The translations under genes were made by a program, and so were the position numbers. 64,000 nt of DNA, from assembly GCF_001524445.2 (NCBI RefSeq), contig NZ_CP013417.1, forward strand, positions 992,001-1,056,000. The letters run 5' to 3'. The notes beneath the pieces are model-generated. The model saw only the letters and a program-made list of their open reading frames with translations. It ran no database searches and had not been told where the DNA came from. Of the stretch, positions 18,393 through 30,359 are shown piece after piece (positions within the stretch are counted from its first letter, which is position 1; each line of letters begins with the position of its first letter). This DNA comes from Burkholderia savannae. GTDB taxonomy: Bacteria; Pseudomonadota; Gammaproteobacteria; Burkholderiales; Burkholderiaceae.

Positions 18393-19562
18393 TCAATGCG
18401 TCGCATCGTAGGTGATCCGGTAGATCGCGCCTGCGTAGTCGTCGCTGACGAGGAGCGAGCCGTCCGGCAGCGGCAGCACATCGGCGGGGCGTCCCCAGAC
18501 GCTTTCGTCGGGCCGGAGCCACCCTTGGACGAAGGCCTCCTGGCGCGCCGACCGGCCGTCGGGCGAGGCGATCACTCGCATGACCCGGTAGCCGACCTTG
18601 CGGCTGCGGTTCCACGAACCGTGCTCGGCAATGAAGATATTGCCCCGGTAGTCGGGCGGGAACATGTCGCCCGTATAGAAGCGCATGCCGAGCGAGGCGA
18701 CATGCGCGCCCAGCTTGAGCACAGGCGGCACGTAGCTCGCGCACGTGTGGCCGCCGCCGAACTGCGGATCGAGCACGTCGCCGCCGTGGCAGAACGGATA
18801 GCCGAAGTCGAGGCCCGCGCGCGGCGCACGGCTCAGCTTGTCGTCGGGGCGGTCGTCGCCCATCAGATCCCGGCCGTTGTCGGTGAACCAGAGCTCGTGC
18901 GTCGCCGGATGCCATGCGAAGCCGACCGTGTTGCGCACGCCGCGCGCATAGACCTCGTAGCCGCTGCCGTCGGGATTCATCCGGCCGATCATCGCGTAGC
19001 GGTCGCGGTCGGCGACGCAGATGTTGCACGGCGCGCCCGTCGGCACGTAGAGCTTGCCGTCGGGCCCGAATGCGATGAATTTCCAGCCGTGATGGCGTTC
19101 GGTCGGCAGCGCGTTCGTGACCACGACGGGCTTCGGCGGCGCGGCGAGCCGCTCGTCGATCCGGTCGAGGCGTAAAATTCGCGATACGGCCGACACGTAG
19201 AGCGCGCCGTCGCGGTACGCGACGCCGACCGGCATCTCGAGCCCGGATGCGATCACGTGATGCTCGCGCACATGGCCGTCGCGCACGACGAGCGCGTGCA
19301 CCCGCCCCTCCATGCTGCCGACGTACAGGATGCCCCGCGGCGACCACGCCATTTCGCGCGCGGCGGGCACGTCGTCGGCGAGCACCTGGACGCGGAAGCC
19401 GGGCGGCACGCGCAGTTCGTCGATCGGCAGCGCGGCCGACGCATCGGCGGCCGCGATTGTGGCTGCGATTGTGGCGAGAACGAGACAGGCGGCGGCCGCC
19501 GCGCGCAGCAAAGCCGGCAGGTCTGACGAAACGATGCGCGACAGGGCGGTGGAAGGACGCAT
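18393..19562 (-). CDS. Exported PQQ-dependent sugar dehydrogenase-like protein (sorbosone dehydrogenase type)
   Basis: This 389-aa beta-propeller protein is of the glucose/sorbosone dehydrogenase family, probably periplasmic. A signal sequence is visible at residues 1 to about 45 (RAAAAACLVLATIAATIAAADASA). The propeller starts LRVPPGFRVQVLADDVPAAREMAWSPRGILYVGS and contains PTERHHGWKFIAFGPDGKLYVPTGAPCN and NIFIAEHGSWNRSRKVGYRVMRV, typical of this group. The substrate and true PQQ use are not provable from sequence. The start at 19562 (MRPSTALSR) is chosen because it leads straight into the signal region. It ends 113 nt before the TM2 gene. Confidence 0.82.
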   Translation of the reverse strand: MRPSTALSRIVSSDLPALLRAAAAACLVLATIAATIAAADASAALPIDELRVPPGFRVQVLADDVPAAREMAWSPRGILYVGSMEGRVHALVVRDGHVREHHVIASGLEMPVGVAYRDGALYVSAVSRILRLDRIDERLAAPPKPVVVTNALPTERHHGWKFIAFGPDGKLYVPTGAPCNICVADRDRYAMIGRMNPDGSGYEVYARGVRNTVGFAWHPATHELWFTDNGRDLMGDDRPDDKLSRAPRAGLDFGYPFCHGGDVLDPQFGGGHTCASYVPPVLKLGAHVASLGMRFYTGDMFPPDYRGNIFIAEHGSWNRSRKVGYRVMRVIASPDGRSARQEAFVQGWLRPDESVWGRPADVLPLPDGSLLVSDDYAGAIYRITYDATH

Positions 19563-19652
19563 GACGGACGAAGGCGGGCGAGCGCGAAGCGCGCGACGGG
19601 GCAATTGTAAGTCTCCGGAGGCGGCAGCCGGGTTTTTTTGCCGGGTAAGTGT

Positions 19653-19681
19653 TTGTTGTGCCATCGATTTCGGGCTATAAT
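19653..19681 (+). promoter_or_regulatory. Sigma-70 promoter of the rpsP operon
   Basis: A perfect TATAAT (19676-19681) stands 17 nt after TTGTTG (19653-19658), 47 nt before rpsP. Confidence 0.7.
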
Positions 19682-19728
19682 CGCACGTTTCAGTAGTTTT
19701 CGAACCCGGTTTCCCCGAAGGAATTCAT

Positions 19729-19983
19729 ATGGTCATCATCCGTCTGGCTCGCGGCGGCTCGAAGAAGCGCCCGTTCTACAACATCGTCGCCACCGATTCG
19801 CGCAACCGTCGTGACGGCCGTTTCATCGAGCGCGTCGGCTTCTACAACCCGGTCGCGACGAAGGGCGAAGCGCTGCGCATCGCTCAAGACCGCCTGACGT
19901 ACTGGCAAGGCGTTGGCGCGCAACTGTCGCCGACCGTCGAGCGTCTCGTGAAGCAAGCGCAAAAGGCGCAGCCGGCTGCCTAA
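19729..19983 (+). CDS. rpsP: 30S ribosomal protein S16
   Basis: This 84-aa protein assembles early into the 30S body. It begins [41 protein letters not shown], the diagnostic S16 N-terminus. GAAGGAATTC upstream supplies the ribosome binding site. It is first in the rpsP-rimM-trmD-rplS operon, which couples ribosome assembly and tRNA modification. Confidence 0.98.
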   Translation: MVIIRLARGGSKKRPFYNIVATDSRNRRDGRFIERVGFYNPVATKGEALRIAQDRLTYWQGVGAQLSPTVERLVKQAQKAQPAA

Positions 19984-20025
19984 CATGGCGCGGCGTGCCG
20001 GAAGTGCCGGCTGCGAGGTTCGTTG

Positions 20026-20715
20026 ATGGCTGGTCACGACTCCGGTAGCGCAAAGCGCGGACAAGCGCCGTCGTTCGGCGTATTCGTCCGCAAGCCGGTC
20101 GAGCGCGCGCCCGTGAAAGCGGCGAGCGGCGGCGCGGCTGATTCGGAAGCAATTCGCATCGACGCGGCGCAGTCGTGGCCGGACGATGCGGTCGAGGTCG
20201 GCGCGGTGGTCGACGCGTACGGCCTCAAGGGCTGGGTCAAGCTCGCGGCCCATGCCGGTGCGGGGCGAGGCGGCGACGCGCTCCTCAACGCGCGCGACTG
20301 GTGGCTGCAAAAGGGCGCGGAGCGGAAATCCGCGCGCGTCACGCAGGCGAAGCTGCATGGCGACGCGATCGTCGCGCATCCGGCCGGCTCCGCCGATCGG
20401 GATGCGGCGCTCGCGCTGCGCGGTTTTCGCGTGTTCGTGCGTCGCGGCGATTTCCCGGCGCTCGCCGCCGACGAGTTCTACTGGGTCGATCTGATCGGCC
20501 TCGACGTCGTCAACGAGGCGGGCGTCGCGCTCGGCAAGGTCGCCGACATGATCGACAACGGCGTGCATTCGATCATGCGCGTCGAATATCCGGCAACCGG
20601 CAAGGATGGCGGGCCGAAAACCGGCGAGCGGCTGATTCCGTTCGTCGGCGCGTACGTGAAGGCGGTCGAGCAGGCGGCGGGGCGCATCGTCGTCGACTGG
20701 GAAGCCGATTACTGA
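20026..20715 (+). CDS. rimM: 16S rRNA processing / 30S maturation factor
   Basis: This 229-aa protein aids maturation of the 30S head and binds S19. The RimM beta-barrel starts at [21 protein letters not shown] (about residue 48), after a basic N-terminal extension of about 45 residues that is longer than in E. coli. The PRC-barrel part ([39 protein letters not shown]) and [23 protein letters not shown] follow. A TTG lies one codon upstream; the ATG at 20026 is preferred. The stop codon is one base before the trmD start. Confidence 0.95.
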   Translation: MAGHDSGSAKRGQAPSFGVFVRKPVERAPVKAASGGAADSEAIRIDAAQSWPDDAVEVGAVVDAYGLKGWVKLAAHAGAGRGGDALLNARDWWLQKGAERKSARVTQAKLHGDAIVAHPAGSADRDAALALRGFRVFVRRGDFPALAADEFYWVDLIGLDVVNEAGVALGKVADMIDNGVHSIMRVEYPATGKDGGPKTGERLIPFVGAYVKAVEQAAGRIVVDWEADY

Positions 20716-20716
20716 A

Positions 20717-21511
20717 ATGGACGAAGCCACGCAGAGCGCGATCCAGTTCGACGTCGTCACGCTCTTTCCGGAGATGTTTCGCGCGTTGACCGACTGGGGC
20801 ATCACGAGCCGCGCGGTGAAGCAGGGGCGGTTCGGCCTGCGCACGTGGAATCCGCGCGATTTCACGACCGACAATTACCGTACCGTCGACGATCGCCCGT
20901 ATGGCGGCGGCCCCGGCATGGTGATGCTCGCGAAGCCGCTGGAAGCGGCGATCGGCGCGGCTAAGGCCGAGCAGGCGGCGCAGGGCGTCGCGACGTCGCG
21001 TGTCGTGATGATGTCGCCGCAGGGCGCGCCGCTCACGCACGAGCGCGTCGCGCGGATGGCTGCGGAGCCGGGCGTCGTGCTGCTGTGCGGCCGTTACGAG
21101 GCGATCGACCAGCGCCTGATCGATCGTTGCGTCGACGAGGAACTGAGCCTCGGCGACTTCGTGCTGTCGGGCGGCGAGTTGCCTGCGATGGCGCTGATGG
21201 ACGCCGTCGTGCGCCTGCTGCCGGGCGTGCTGAACGATGCGCAATCGGCGGTGCAGGACAGTTTCGCCGACGGGCTGCTCGATTGCCCGCATTACACGCG
21301 CCCCGAGGAATACGAGGGCGTGCGCGTGCCGGACGTGCTGCTCGGCGGACATCATGCCGAGATCGAACGCTGGCGTAGGCAGGAAGCGTTGAGAAACACC
21401 CTTGCGAAGCGTCCCGATCTGATCGCGCGGGCGCGTCGCGAAAAGTTGCTGAGCCGGGCCGACGAGGCGTGGCTTGCAAGTCTCGCGAAAGAAGCGAAGC
21501 AGGCCTCCTGA
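20717..21511 (+). CDS. trmD: tRNA (guanine-37-N1)-methyltransferase
   Basis: This 264-aa SPOUT methyltransferase makes m1G37 in tRNAs, preventing +1 frameshifting. [27 protein letters not shown] opens the trefoil-knot domain, and [37 protein letters not shown] contains the knot and SAM-binding loop. The C-terminal tail LARRRQ-type region is present up to [13 protein letters not shown]. It follows rimM directly with the start codon overlapping its ribosome binding region, so translation is probably coupled. Confidence 0.97.
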   Translation: MDEATQSAIQFDVVTLFPEMFRALTDWGITSRAVKQGRFGLRTWNPRDFTTDNYRTVDDRPYGGGPGMVMLAKPLEAAIGAAKAEQAAQGVATSRVVMMSPQGAPLTHERVARMAAEPGVVLLCGRYEAIDQRLIDRCVDEELSLGDFVLSGGELPAMALMDAVVRLLPGVLNDAQSAVQDSFADGLLDCPHYTRPEEYEGVRVPDVLLGGHHAEIERWRRQEALRNTLAKRPDLIARARREKLLSRADEAWLASLAKEAKQAS

Positions 21512-21649
21512 GGCGGCGGCGCTTTCGCTCGCGAATATGGCGGTGCCGTGCATGCGTGCGCGGCGCCAGATGTGAATCCATCCTCTATCGGGGCCGAGCC
21601 TGGGTGCAGGCGGGCGCAAACGCCGACAAGATGGCTTTAGGAGTCAGTG

Positions 21650-22039
21650 ATGAATCTGATCGCAAAACTTGAGCAGGAAGAGATCGAGCGCGCGCTCGCA
21701 GGCAAGACGATCCCCGCATTCGCCCCGGGCGACACGGTGATCGTGAACGTGAACGTGGTGGAAGGTAACCGCAAGCGCGTTCAGGCTTACGAAGGCGTCG
21801 TGATCGCGAAGCGCAACCGTGGCCTCAACTCGTCGTTCATCGTCCGCAAGATCTCGTCGGGCGAAGGCGTCGAGCGTACGTTCCAGACGTACTCGCCGCT
21901 GCTGGCGAGCATCGTCGTGAAGCGTCGCGGCGACGTGCGTCGCGCGAAGCTGTACTACCTGCGCGAGCGTTCGGGCAAGTCGGCTCGAATCAAGGAAAAG
22001 CTGGTGTCGAAGGATCGCGCCGCTGCTGCGCAACAGTAA
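21650..22039 (+). CDS. rplS: 50S ribosomal protein L19
   Basis: This 129-aa protein sits at the 30S-50S interface. [83 protein letters not shown] is unmistakable L19. A GTG directly precedes the ATG; the ATG at 21650 with TTAGGAGTC upstream is chosen. It ends the operon, followed by a strong terminator. Confidence 0.98.
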   Translation: MNLIAKLEQEEIERALAGKTIPAFAPGDTVIVNVNVVEGNRKRVQAYEGVVIAKRNRGLNSSFIVRKISSGEGVERTFQTYSPLLASIVVKRRGDVRRAKLYYLRERSGKSARIKEKLVSKDRAAAAQQ

Positions 22040-22094
22040 GCGCGCTCGGGAACGTGCGCCGGATGTCGATCGGCGCGCGTTTCGTCAGGTGCGG

Positions 22095-22135
22095 AAAAGC
22101 GCCGTGCGGGAAGCTCCCGCACGGCGCTTTTTTTT
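22095..22135 (+). terminator. Strong terminator after rplS
   Basis: A 17-bp perfect stem (arms 22095-22111 and 22115-22131) with a 3-nt loop is followed by a T8 run. Confidence 0.95.
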
Positions 22136-22318
22136 CGCAGCGTGTCGAGAGCCGCGGCGCTGCCGCGGCTTTTTGCATTCGACCGCGGTCGCGCGATTGC
22201 GCATTCGGGTGAAACCGATCGGCGGCTCGACGCACTGCCTTGAAACGGCGAGCATCGGCCTGCACGCGTGCTGCTCGTGCCAGCGGAGCGCCGGCAAGGC
22301 CGGCGCGCGGTGGCTCGC

Positions 22319-22912
22319 TCACAGGAACTGGCCGAGGGGCAGGTCGAGATCGATCGTCGCACGGCTCAGTTCCGCTTCGGCGGCCCGCGCCTTCGCGGAA
22401 AAGAGCCGCATCAGCACGACCTTGTTCAGCGTGTCGCTGCGCAGCGCGCCCTGCGCGCGGCTGCCGATCAGCGTCACGCGCGCGGCGACCGGCCAGCGCC
22501 CGGCGCGCGCATAGAAGCGCGCGAGCGGCGGATCGCACGTGAACACGCCGATGTCGATGCCGCTCGCTTGCAGCCACTGCGTCGCCGCCGCGACCGTGCG
22601 CGTGCCGAGGCCCGCGCGCCGGTGCGCGGGATCGGTCGCCACCCAGCTGAGCCCGCCGATCGAGAAGCGCTCGCCCGCGTGCGAGATCGTCTTGCGCACG
22701 ACGGCCGAGTAGCCGACGACTTCATGGTTCGCCGGCGTCGATACGTAGAACGACATCGCGTCGAGGCGAGGATCGTGGATCACCGGAGTCGTTTCGCCGG
22801 GGGCAAATGCATCGTCGGGGTCGACGCGTTGGTGGAGCAGGGCGAACTGGCGTCGAAGCGCGTCGGGCGCGTCGTTGTAGCGAATCGAGTGGAGTGCGTA
22901 GGCGTTCGTCAT
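22319..22912 (-). CDS. GNAT family N-acetyltransferase (unknown substrate)
   Basis: This 197-aa protein has a GNAT acetyl-CoA fold. The core GERFSIGGLSWVATDPAHRRAGLGTRTVAAATQWLQASGIDIGVFTCDPPLARFYARAGRW includes motif A (RRAGLGT, pyrophosphate loop) and the C-terminal Tyr/Arg helix. The N-terminal ALHSIRYNDAPDALRRQFALLHQRVDPDD looks like a small-molecule acetyltransferase, but no substrate can be named. It stands alone on the minus strand between two plus-strand units. Confidence 0.85.
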   Translation of the reverse strand: MTNAYALHSIRYNDAPDALRRQFALLHQRVDPDDAFAPGETTPVIHDPRLDAMSFYVSTPANHEVVGYSAVVRKTISHAGERFSIGGLSWVATDPAHRRAGLGTRTVAAATQWLQASGIDIGVFTCDPPLARFYARAGRWPVAARVTLIGSRAQGALRSDTLNKVVLMRLFSAKARAAEAELSRATIDLDLPLGQFL

Positions 22913-23478
22913 GTCGCGGGGGCATCGTGATATGGGCGGGTGGGGCGTGACAGCGAGGCGCGCCGGGGTTCATGCTGGTTCGTCGGCGCTCGGTTTGCCG
23001 ATGGTCGGGCTTGCTGTCGGGCTTGTTGCCGGGCGGGCGAAGCGGCTGTCGGGCCGGTTTTCCGCTCGTCCGGGTTTGCCCGGCGCGGGGCCGAATCGCC
23101 CCGGCTCTCGAAGGCCCGGGTGCGACGACGGTTGCCCGAGCGGTCCGAATCCCGGGCCGCGCGGATGGCGCTCGCATGCAAGTTGCCGGTTCCGCGGGAT
23201 GCACAAACGGCGGCGCCGGTTCGTGCCGGATATTCGTTCGATCGCGGGCGCGTCAGGCGGTTCGTGGATGTAGCGCGAATCGGGCCAACTTGCATGCCGT
23301 CGATCGGTGCGCCGCGGACGGCATCGCTGCGGCACCATATAATGAGCCACGCATCGACGCACGCGCCGCCGATTTGCCGGTTGCCGACGGCAGTGCCGCC
23401 CGACGATCCGCCGCGATGGGCGTTTTTTTCTTTCCGGCGCGACAATATGGTCATATCCATTCCGAGAAGAGCGTCCCC
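22913..23478. other. Long intergenic stretch, no gene seen
   Basis: This is 566 nt of G+C-rich DNA between divergent genes. Open frames in it are Arg/Gly/Pro-rich without a plausible start or ribosome binding site. The last ~60 nt (from 23417) is more A+T-rich (CGTTTTTTTC, ATATGG) and probably holds the promoter of the NUDIX gene. Confidence 0.5.
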
Positions 23479-24162
23479 TTGATCCGTCGCCCCATCATCG
23501 ACCCCGAAGTGCTGCCGATCGAGACGACCGGCGCCGGTCTGCCGGCCGTCCCGCCGCCGTTGCTCACGCCGGCCGGCTTGCGCAGCCGTTTCGAGCAGCC
23601 GCCCGAATGGACGCAGGAGCCCGTCGAGGTGCAGCTCGCCGACGGCGTCGATCCGCGCAGCGCGGCGGTGCTCGTGCCGCTCGTCGTGCGTGAGCGTGGC
23701 CTGACCGTGCTGCTCACGCAGCGCGCGGACCACCTGAACGACCACGCCGGCCAGATCAGTTTCCCGGGCGGGCGCCGCGAGCCCGACGACCGCGACGCGA
23801 ACGCCACCGCGCTGCGCGAGGCGCGCGAGGAAATCGCGCTCGCGCGCGAGCGCGTCGAATTGCTGGGCGCGCTGCCCGACTATCTGACGGGCACGGGTTT
23901 TTGCGTGACGCCTGTCGTCGCGCTCGTGCATCCGCCGTTCACGGTGCAGGCGGACACGCTCGAAGTTGCCGAGATTTTCGAAGTGCCGCTCGATTTCCTG
24001 ATGGACCCCGCGCACCACCAGGTGAGGGTGTTCCGCTGGGAGGGCGGCGAGCGGCGCTTCTTCGCGATGCCGTATCCGCGCGGGCCGGTCGGCGGCCAGT
24101 ATTTCATCTGGGGCGCGACGGCCGGCATGCTGCGCAACCTGTACCGCTTCCTCGCGGCCTAG
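23479..24162 (+). CDS. NUDIX hydrolase, CoA pyrophosphatase type
   Basis: This 227-aa enzyme is of the UPF0035/NudL-type NUDIX family, which splits CoA to 3',5'-ADP and phosphopantetheine. LLTQRADHLNDHAGQISFPGGRREPDDRDANATALREAREEIAL contains both the UPF0035 segment and the NUDIX box (Gx5Ex7REUxEE). The start is uncertain. A TTG at 23479 gives MIRRPIIDPEVLP; an in-frame ATG at 23416 would add 21 residues. The frame is open much further upstream, but that part is not family-like. Confidence 0.85.
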   Translation: MIRRPIIDPEVLPIETTGAGLPAVPPPLLTPAGLRSRFEQPPEWTQEPVEVQLADGVDPRSAAVLVPLVVRERGLTVLLTQRADHLNDHAGQISFPGGRREPDDRDANATALREAREEIALARERVELLGALPDYLTGTGFCVTPVVALVHPPFTVQADTLEVAEIFEVPLDFLMDPAHHQVRVFRWEGGERRFFAMPYPRGPVGGQYFIWGATAGMLRNLYRFLAA

Positions 24163-24262
24163 CGGCCGGCGCCACAGTCGACGCACGCCGCAGCCATCCG
24201 GCGCGCCCGCTGTGCTATCTTTACGCGAAAAATCAATCACCCAGAACGGCACGGCCCTTCGC

Positions 24263-25201
24263 ATGACTTTCTTCTCGGTTCTCCTTGCCCTCATCATCGA
24301 ACAGGTCCGCGCGCTGTCGCCGAGCAATCCGGTCTTCGCGCTGTTTCAGTCTCATGCGGAATCGGCTGCGCACGGCTTCGACGCCGGCAAAAGGAAGCAT
24401 GGCGTGCTCGCCTGGCTCGTCGTCGTGCTGCCCTGGGTGCTTGCCGTCGGGCTCGTCTATTTCCTGCTGTACAAGGTGAGCTTCGTGCTCGCGTTCCTCT
24501 GGAACGTCGTCGTCGTGTACTTCACGCTCGGCTTCCGGCAGTTCAGCCATTACTTCACCGACATCCACCTCGCGCTCAACAACGACGACGTGCCGCGCGC
24601 GCGCGACATCCTGCGCGAGTGGACGGGCATCGACACGGTCGACATGCCGGTCAGCGAGATCGTCCGCCATACGCTGATCCACGCGGTCGTCGCGTCGCAT
24701 CGGCACGTGTTCGGCGTGTTCTTCTGGTTCGTGCTGCCGGTCGGCCCGGCGGGCGCGGTGCTGTACCGGATCGCCGAATATCTGTCGCGCAGCTGGTCGG
24801 CGCCGGCGGACGACCGCACCGCGGCGTTCTCGACGTTCGCGCAGCGCGCGTTCTTCGTGATCGACTGGGTGCCGGCGCGCCTGACGGCGCTCGGCTTCGC
24901 GATCGTCGGCAACTTCGAGGATGCGATCTACGCATGGCGCAATCACACGCGCCAGTGGCCCGACTCGAACGACGGCGTGCTGCTCGCGGCCGGCAGCGGC
25001 GCGCTCGGCGCGCGGCTCGCGGGCCCGCTCGCCGAGCAGTCGAGCATCGATGCGCTCGCGGCGGGGGACAACGGGCCGGTGACGGTCGGCGACGACTGCA
25101 CGCCGCGCACGCTGCAGTCGGCCGTCGGCCTCGTGTGGCGCGCGGTGATCCTGTGGATGCTGCTTCTGTTGATGCTGACGATCGCCGTCTGGGTGTCGTG
25201 A
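24263..25201 (+). CDS. CobD/CbiB family inner-membrane protein
   Basis: This 312-aa membrane protein is of the CobD/CbiB (AmpE-related) group. It begins MTFFSVLLALIIEQVRALSPSNPVF and shows ALNNDDVPRARDILREWTGIDTVDMPVSEIVRHTLIHAVVASHRHVFGVFFWFVLPVGPAGAVLYRIAEYL, the typical CobD core. In cobalamin makers CobD forms adenosylcobinamide phosphate, but no other cob genes are near, so the assignment to cobalamin synthesis is by family only. It stands about 100 nt after the NUDIX gene on the same strand and ends at a terminator. Confidence 0.85.
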   Translation: MTFFSVLLALIIEQVRALSPSNPVFALFQSHAESAAHGFDAGKRKHGVLAWLVVVLPWVLAVGLVYFLLYKVSFVLAFLWNVVVVYFTLGFRQFSHYFTDIHLALNNDDVPRARDILREWTGIDTVDMPVSEIVRHTLIHAVVASHRHVFGVFFWFVLPVGPAGAVLYRIAEYLSRSWSAPADDRTAAFSTFAQRAFFVIDWVPARLTALGFAIVGNFEDAIYAWRNHTRQWPDSNDGVLLAAGSGALGARLAGPLAEQSSIDALAAGDNGPVTVGDDCTPRTLQSAVGLVWRAVILWMLLLLMLTIAVWVS

Positions 25202-25249
25202 TGCGGCGGGGGCGTTGCGCGTGCTTCGCCCCGACCGCGACAGCCAACG

Positions 25250-25277
25250 AAAAAGCCGGCTTCGAGCCGGCTTTTTT
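25250..25277 (+). terminator. Terminator after the CobD/CbiB-like gene
   Basis: An 11-bp stem (AAAAAGCCGGC / GCCGGCTTTTT) with loop TTCGA ends in T6, about 50 nt past the stop. Confidence 0.9.
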
Positions 25278-25358
25278 GCGCCTCGTGCCGTGTCGAGCGG
25301 GGCGCGCACGTTATTGGTGCGGCGTCGGGCCTGCGGGGCGAGCCGGCACGCGGTGCGG

Positions 25359-25676
25359 TCAGCCGTCGCGCGGGTCGCGGCCCGCGCCGCAATGCCAGCA
25401 CGCGGTGAACTGTGCATCGAGCGTCTCGCCGCAGCGCGCGCAGCGCCACGGCGCCGCGCCGGCGGGCGGCCCGGCCGATGCCGCCTCGATCAGCCGCCGC
25501 GCGAGCGCCTCGTCGCGCTCGTCGTCGAGCCAGATTTCCGGCAGGCACGCGTCCATCGGCAGGCCGCCGAGCGCGCCGCTGGCGTAACAGTTGTGCAGCT
25601 CGCAGCCGACGCCTGCGACGTCGAGCACGTTCGCCCAGTGCTGGGCGGTGGCGAGGTCGGGGGCCTTGAAGCGCAT
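25359..25676 (-). CDS. Small DUF2007-like protein with a C-terminal zinc ribbon
   Basis: This 105-aa protein begins with MRFKAPDLATAQHWANVLDVAGVGCELHNCYASGALGGLP, a fold resembling DUF2007 signal-transducing small domains. It ends with a four-cysteine ribbon, WRCARCGETLDAQFTACWHCGAG, where the CxxC pairs are spaced 12 residues apart. The function is unknown to me. The start at 25676 gives the family-like N-terminus, and the GGAGGAGACGCC upstream is a strong ribosome binding site. It lies downstream of rsgA on the same strand (62 nt after its stop). Confidence 0.8.
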   Translation of the reverse strand: MRFKAPDLATAQHWANVLDVAGVGCELHNCYASGALGGLPMDACLPEIWLDDERDEALARRLIEAASAGPPAGAAPWRCARCGETLDAQFTACWHCGAGRDPRDG

Positions 25677-25738
25677 CGGCGTCTCCTCCGTGCGTGACGA
25701 ACGGGCGGCGGCGGCGCGTGGGCCGCCGGGCCGCCGGG

Positions 25739-26679
25739 CTAGCGGACGATCTGGCTCGCCTCGTGCACGAGCTGCGCGTACAGCGCGTGGCGCGAGGCCG
25801 CGATCCTGCCGCCGGCGACGGCTTCCAGGATCGCGCAGCCCGGCTCGTGCAGATGATGACAATTATAGAAACGGCAATGCGGCAACAGCGGCCGGAACTC
25901 CGGGAACGCGCGCTCGAGGCGGCCTTCCGTCAGATGATAGAGGCCGAACTCCTGGAAGCCGGGAGAATCGATCAGCGCGCCGCCTTCCGGCAGCGGATAG
26001 AGGCGCGTGAACGTCGTCGTGTGGCGGCCGCTGTTGAGCGCCGCGGAGATCTCGCGCGTCGCCGCCTCGGCGTCGGGCACGAGCAGGTTCACGAGCGTCG
26101 ATTTGCCCATCCCCGACTGGCCGAGCAGGATCGTCGAATGGCCGGCGAGACGCGGCGCGAGCTGCGCGCGCGCGTCGTCGGGCGCGCCCTTGATCGACAG
26201 CTCGAGCACGTCGTAGCCGAGCGCGCGGTATGACGCGAGACGCTCGCGCGCGGCCGGCAGCGCGGCCTCGACGTCGATCTTGTTCAGCACCACGACGGGC
26301 TTCAGCGCGTTCGCCTCGGCGGCGATCAGCGCGCGGCCGAGCAGGTCTTCGCTGAAATACGGCTCGGTCGCGAGCACGATCAGCAACTGATCGAGATTCG
26401 CCGCGAAGAGCTTGGACTTGAACTGGTCGGAGCGGTAGAGCAGGTTGCGCCGCTCGCCGATCTCGACGATCACGCCCTGATCGGCCGACGTCCGTTCGTA
26501 GACGACGCGGTCGCCGACCGCGACGTCGCTTTTCTTGCCGCGCGGAAAGCACTGCAGCATCGGGCCGCCGTCGGCGGGCGCGACGATGTAGTGGCGGCCG
26601 TGCGCGGCGATCACGCGCCCTTCGACGCGCTCGCCGCCGCGCGCGGCGGCCTTGGCCGGCTGCTTGGTCGGCGCGTGCT

Positions 26680-26683
<4 letters not shown>
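25739..26683 (-). CDS. rsgA: Ribosome small-subunit-dependent GTPase
   Basis: This 314-aa circularly permuted GTPase aids late 30S maturation. An OB domain occupies about residues 15-75, then G4 NKID (134-137), G1 GQSGMGKST (188-196), the G3 region [10 protein letters not shown], and a zinc knuckle C-x4-C-x-H-x5-C ([14 protein letters not shown]) near the C-terminus. Its start overlaps the stop of the Ste24-type protease gene by 4 nt (ATGA at 26680-26683), so the two are translationally coupled. Confidence 0.95.
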
Positions 26684-28660
<1,977 letters not shown>

Positions 28661-28986
28661 GCGGAGCGGGGCGGCGCGCGCGATCCGGCGCGGTGCCCGT
28701 GCGCGGCGCGTGCCGGCGCGCTCGCGCGCCGCGCCGAGCGGCCCGCAGCCGGCGTACGACGCGGCGCCCGCGCCGCATGTCGCCGCGTTGCGCCGCGCCG
28801 CGTGCTCCACGAAGGCCGCCGTGTGCGCGGCCGGCACGTCGGACGGGCCTCGCGGCCCGCGTGCGTCGAATGTGCCTCGACCGCCCGCGGCGGGGGCGTC
28901 TTCCGGAAGGCTGTCTGCCGCGGAGGCGCCTATCACGGAATCGGCTGCCTTGGCGAGCTGCGCGGCCACGCCGCCAACGGCCGCCG
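28661..28986. other. G+C-rich gap between convergent orn and mogA
   Basis: This is 326 nt of extreme G+C. A plus-strand frame runs through it into mogA, but its Arg/Ala/Pro composition and missing start signal mark it as non-coding. No clear terminator hairpin is seen. Confidence 0.45.
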
Positions 28987-29613
28987 TCACTTCGGCGCGC
29001 GCACCGCGCTCTTCGGCCGGAACGCCGCGCATACGGCCGGATTCGTCTGCGCGTAAGGGCCGCCGATCAGGTCGATGCAATACGGCACCGCAGCGAAAAT
29101 ACCCGGCACCGCGACCTTGCCGTCGTCGCCGCGCAGCCCTTCGAGCGTTTCCTTGATCGACTTCGGCTGGCCGGGCAGGTTCACGATCAGCGCCGCGTGG
29201 TCCGCGGTCTCGCGGATCACCGCGACCTGCCGCGACAGGATCGCGGTCGGCACGAAATTCAGGCTGATCTGCCGCATCTGCTCGCCGAAGCCCGGCATCT
29301 CCTTCGTCGCGACCGCGAGCGTCGCCTCGGGCGTCACGTCGCGGCGCGCCGGGCCCGTGCCGCCCGTCGTCAGCACGAGGTCGCAGCCGAGTGTGTCGAC
29401 GAGCTCGATGAGCGTCGCCGAGATCGTCGGCGCGTCGTCCTGGATGAGCCGCGTTTCGGCGCGCCACGGCGACGCGAGCGCGGCCGCGAGCCACTCGGCG
29501 AGCGCCGGGATGCCCTTGTCCTCGTAGACGCCGCTGCTCGCGCGGTCGCTGATCGACACGAGGCCGATCACGAGTTCGTCGGGATGGTTACGCTTGGTCG
29601 TCGTCGTCTTCAT
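28987..29613 (-). CDS. mogA: Molybdopterin adenylyltransferase
   Basis: This 208-aa MogA adenylates molybdopterin before Mo insertion by Moe[29 protein letters not shown] and [20 protein letters not shown] (the MoCF signature loop) identify it. The C-terminal ~20 residues are a tail beyond the usual core. The start lies 26 nt inside the 3' end of darP, so the pair overlap. The other Mo-cofactor genes are at the far end of the window (61.3-64 kb). Confidence 0.93.
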   Translation of the reverse strand: MKTTTTKRNHPDELVIGLVSISDRASSGVYEDKGIPALAEWLAAALASPWRAETRLIQDDAPTISATLIELVDTLGCDLVLTTGGTGPARRDVTPEATLAVATKEMPGFGEQMRQISLNFVPTAILSRQVAVIRETADHAALIVNLPGQPKSIKETLEGLRGDDGKVAVPGIFAAVPYCIDLIGGPYAQTNPAVCAAFRPKSAVRAPK

Positions 29614-30202
29614 CGTCGGAAGGGGAGGAGTGCTCGGGCGAGTCGTGCGCGTCGCCCGCCGAGCCGCTCGCCGTCTTGATCCACTGGAACAGCTCGCGGA
29701 AGTAGCGCGGCGGCCTGCCTTGCTGCACTTCCTTGCGCGCGTTGCGGATCAGCGTGCGGCCTTCCTGCACGTCGGCGGCCGGATGCTCGCGGATGAACGC
29801 GGTCAGCGCGTCGTCGCTCGCGAGCAGTTGCTCGCGGGTGCGTTCGATCCAGTGCAGGCGCGCCGTCTCGGCCTTGTTCACGCCGCGCTGCGTGTCGAGC
29901 GCCGTGCGCAGCGCGGCCGTCTCGTCGGCGGTGAGCGAGCGCATCACGCGCCCGACGTACTGAACCTGGCGGCGCTTGCCCTCGTGATCGGTGATGCGGC
30001 GCGCCTCGCGCACGGCGTCGGCGAGATCTTCCGGCATCGGCATGCGCTTTAGCGCGTCCTTCGGCAGCTCGACGAGGGCGGAGCCCAGTTCCTGCAGCGC
30101 GTGCATGTCGCGCTTCAGTTGGGATTTGCTCGGGCGATCGTAGCCGTGGTCGGCGTCCTCGCCGGCGTGCTCGATCGGTTGGATGCGGGTTTTGCGTGTC
30201 AT
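29588..30202 (-). CDS. darP: Ribosome-associated protein DarP / YjgA (DUF615)
   Basis: This 204-aa DUF615 protein binds the 50S late-assembly intermediate and helps form active 50S subunits in E. coli. [66 protein letters not shown] is the conserved core, and the C-terminus is an acidic run ([12 protein letters not shown]). The start at 30202 is the ATG of MTRKTRIQP. It overlaps mogA by 26 nt and is divergent from pmbA. Confidence 0.92.
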   Translation of the reverse strand: MTRKTRIQPIEHAGEDADHGYDRPSKSQLKRDMHALQELGSALVELPKDALKRMPMPEDLADAVREARRITDHEGKRRQVQYVGRVMRSLTADETAALRTALDTQRGVNKAETARLHWIERTREQLLASDDALTAFIREHPAADVQEGRTLIRNARKEVQQGRPPRYFRELFQWIKTASGSAGDAHDSPEHSSPSDDEDDDDQA

Positions 30203-30359
30203 GGGCGGCATTGTATCGCGGCGCGCACCGCACGCCGCGCATCGCCGCAGCGCGCTGCGTTCGCCGACTCGCGTCGCCGGCGCCGGACCTTGCTATGATC
30301 GCGGGATACGCACATTTCGAAACACGCGGGCGACCCGCCCGCCACCGGATATCACGACG

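Noticed and set aside
28710..29156. A 148-aa plus-strand frame across orn-mogA gap
   Set aside because: It runs antisense into mogA, has no start signal, and is Ala/Arg/Pro-rich.
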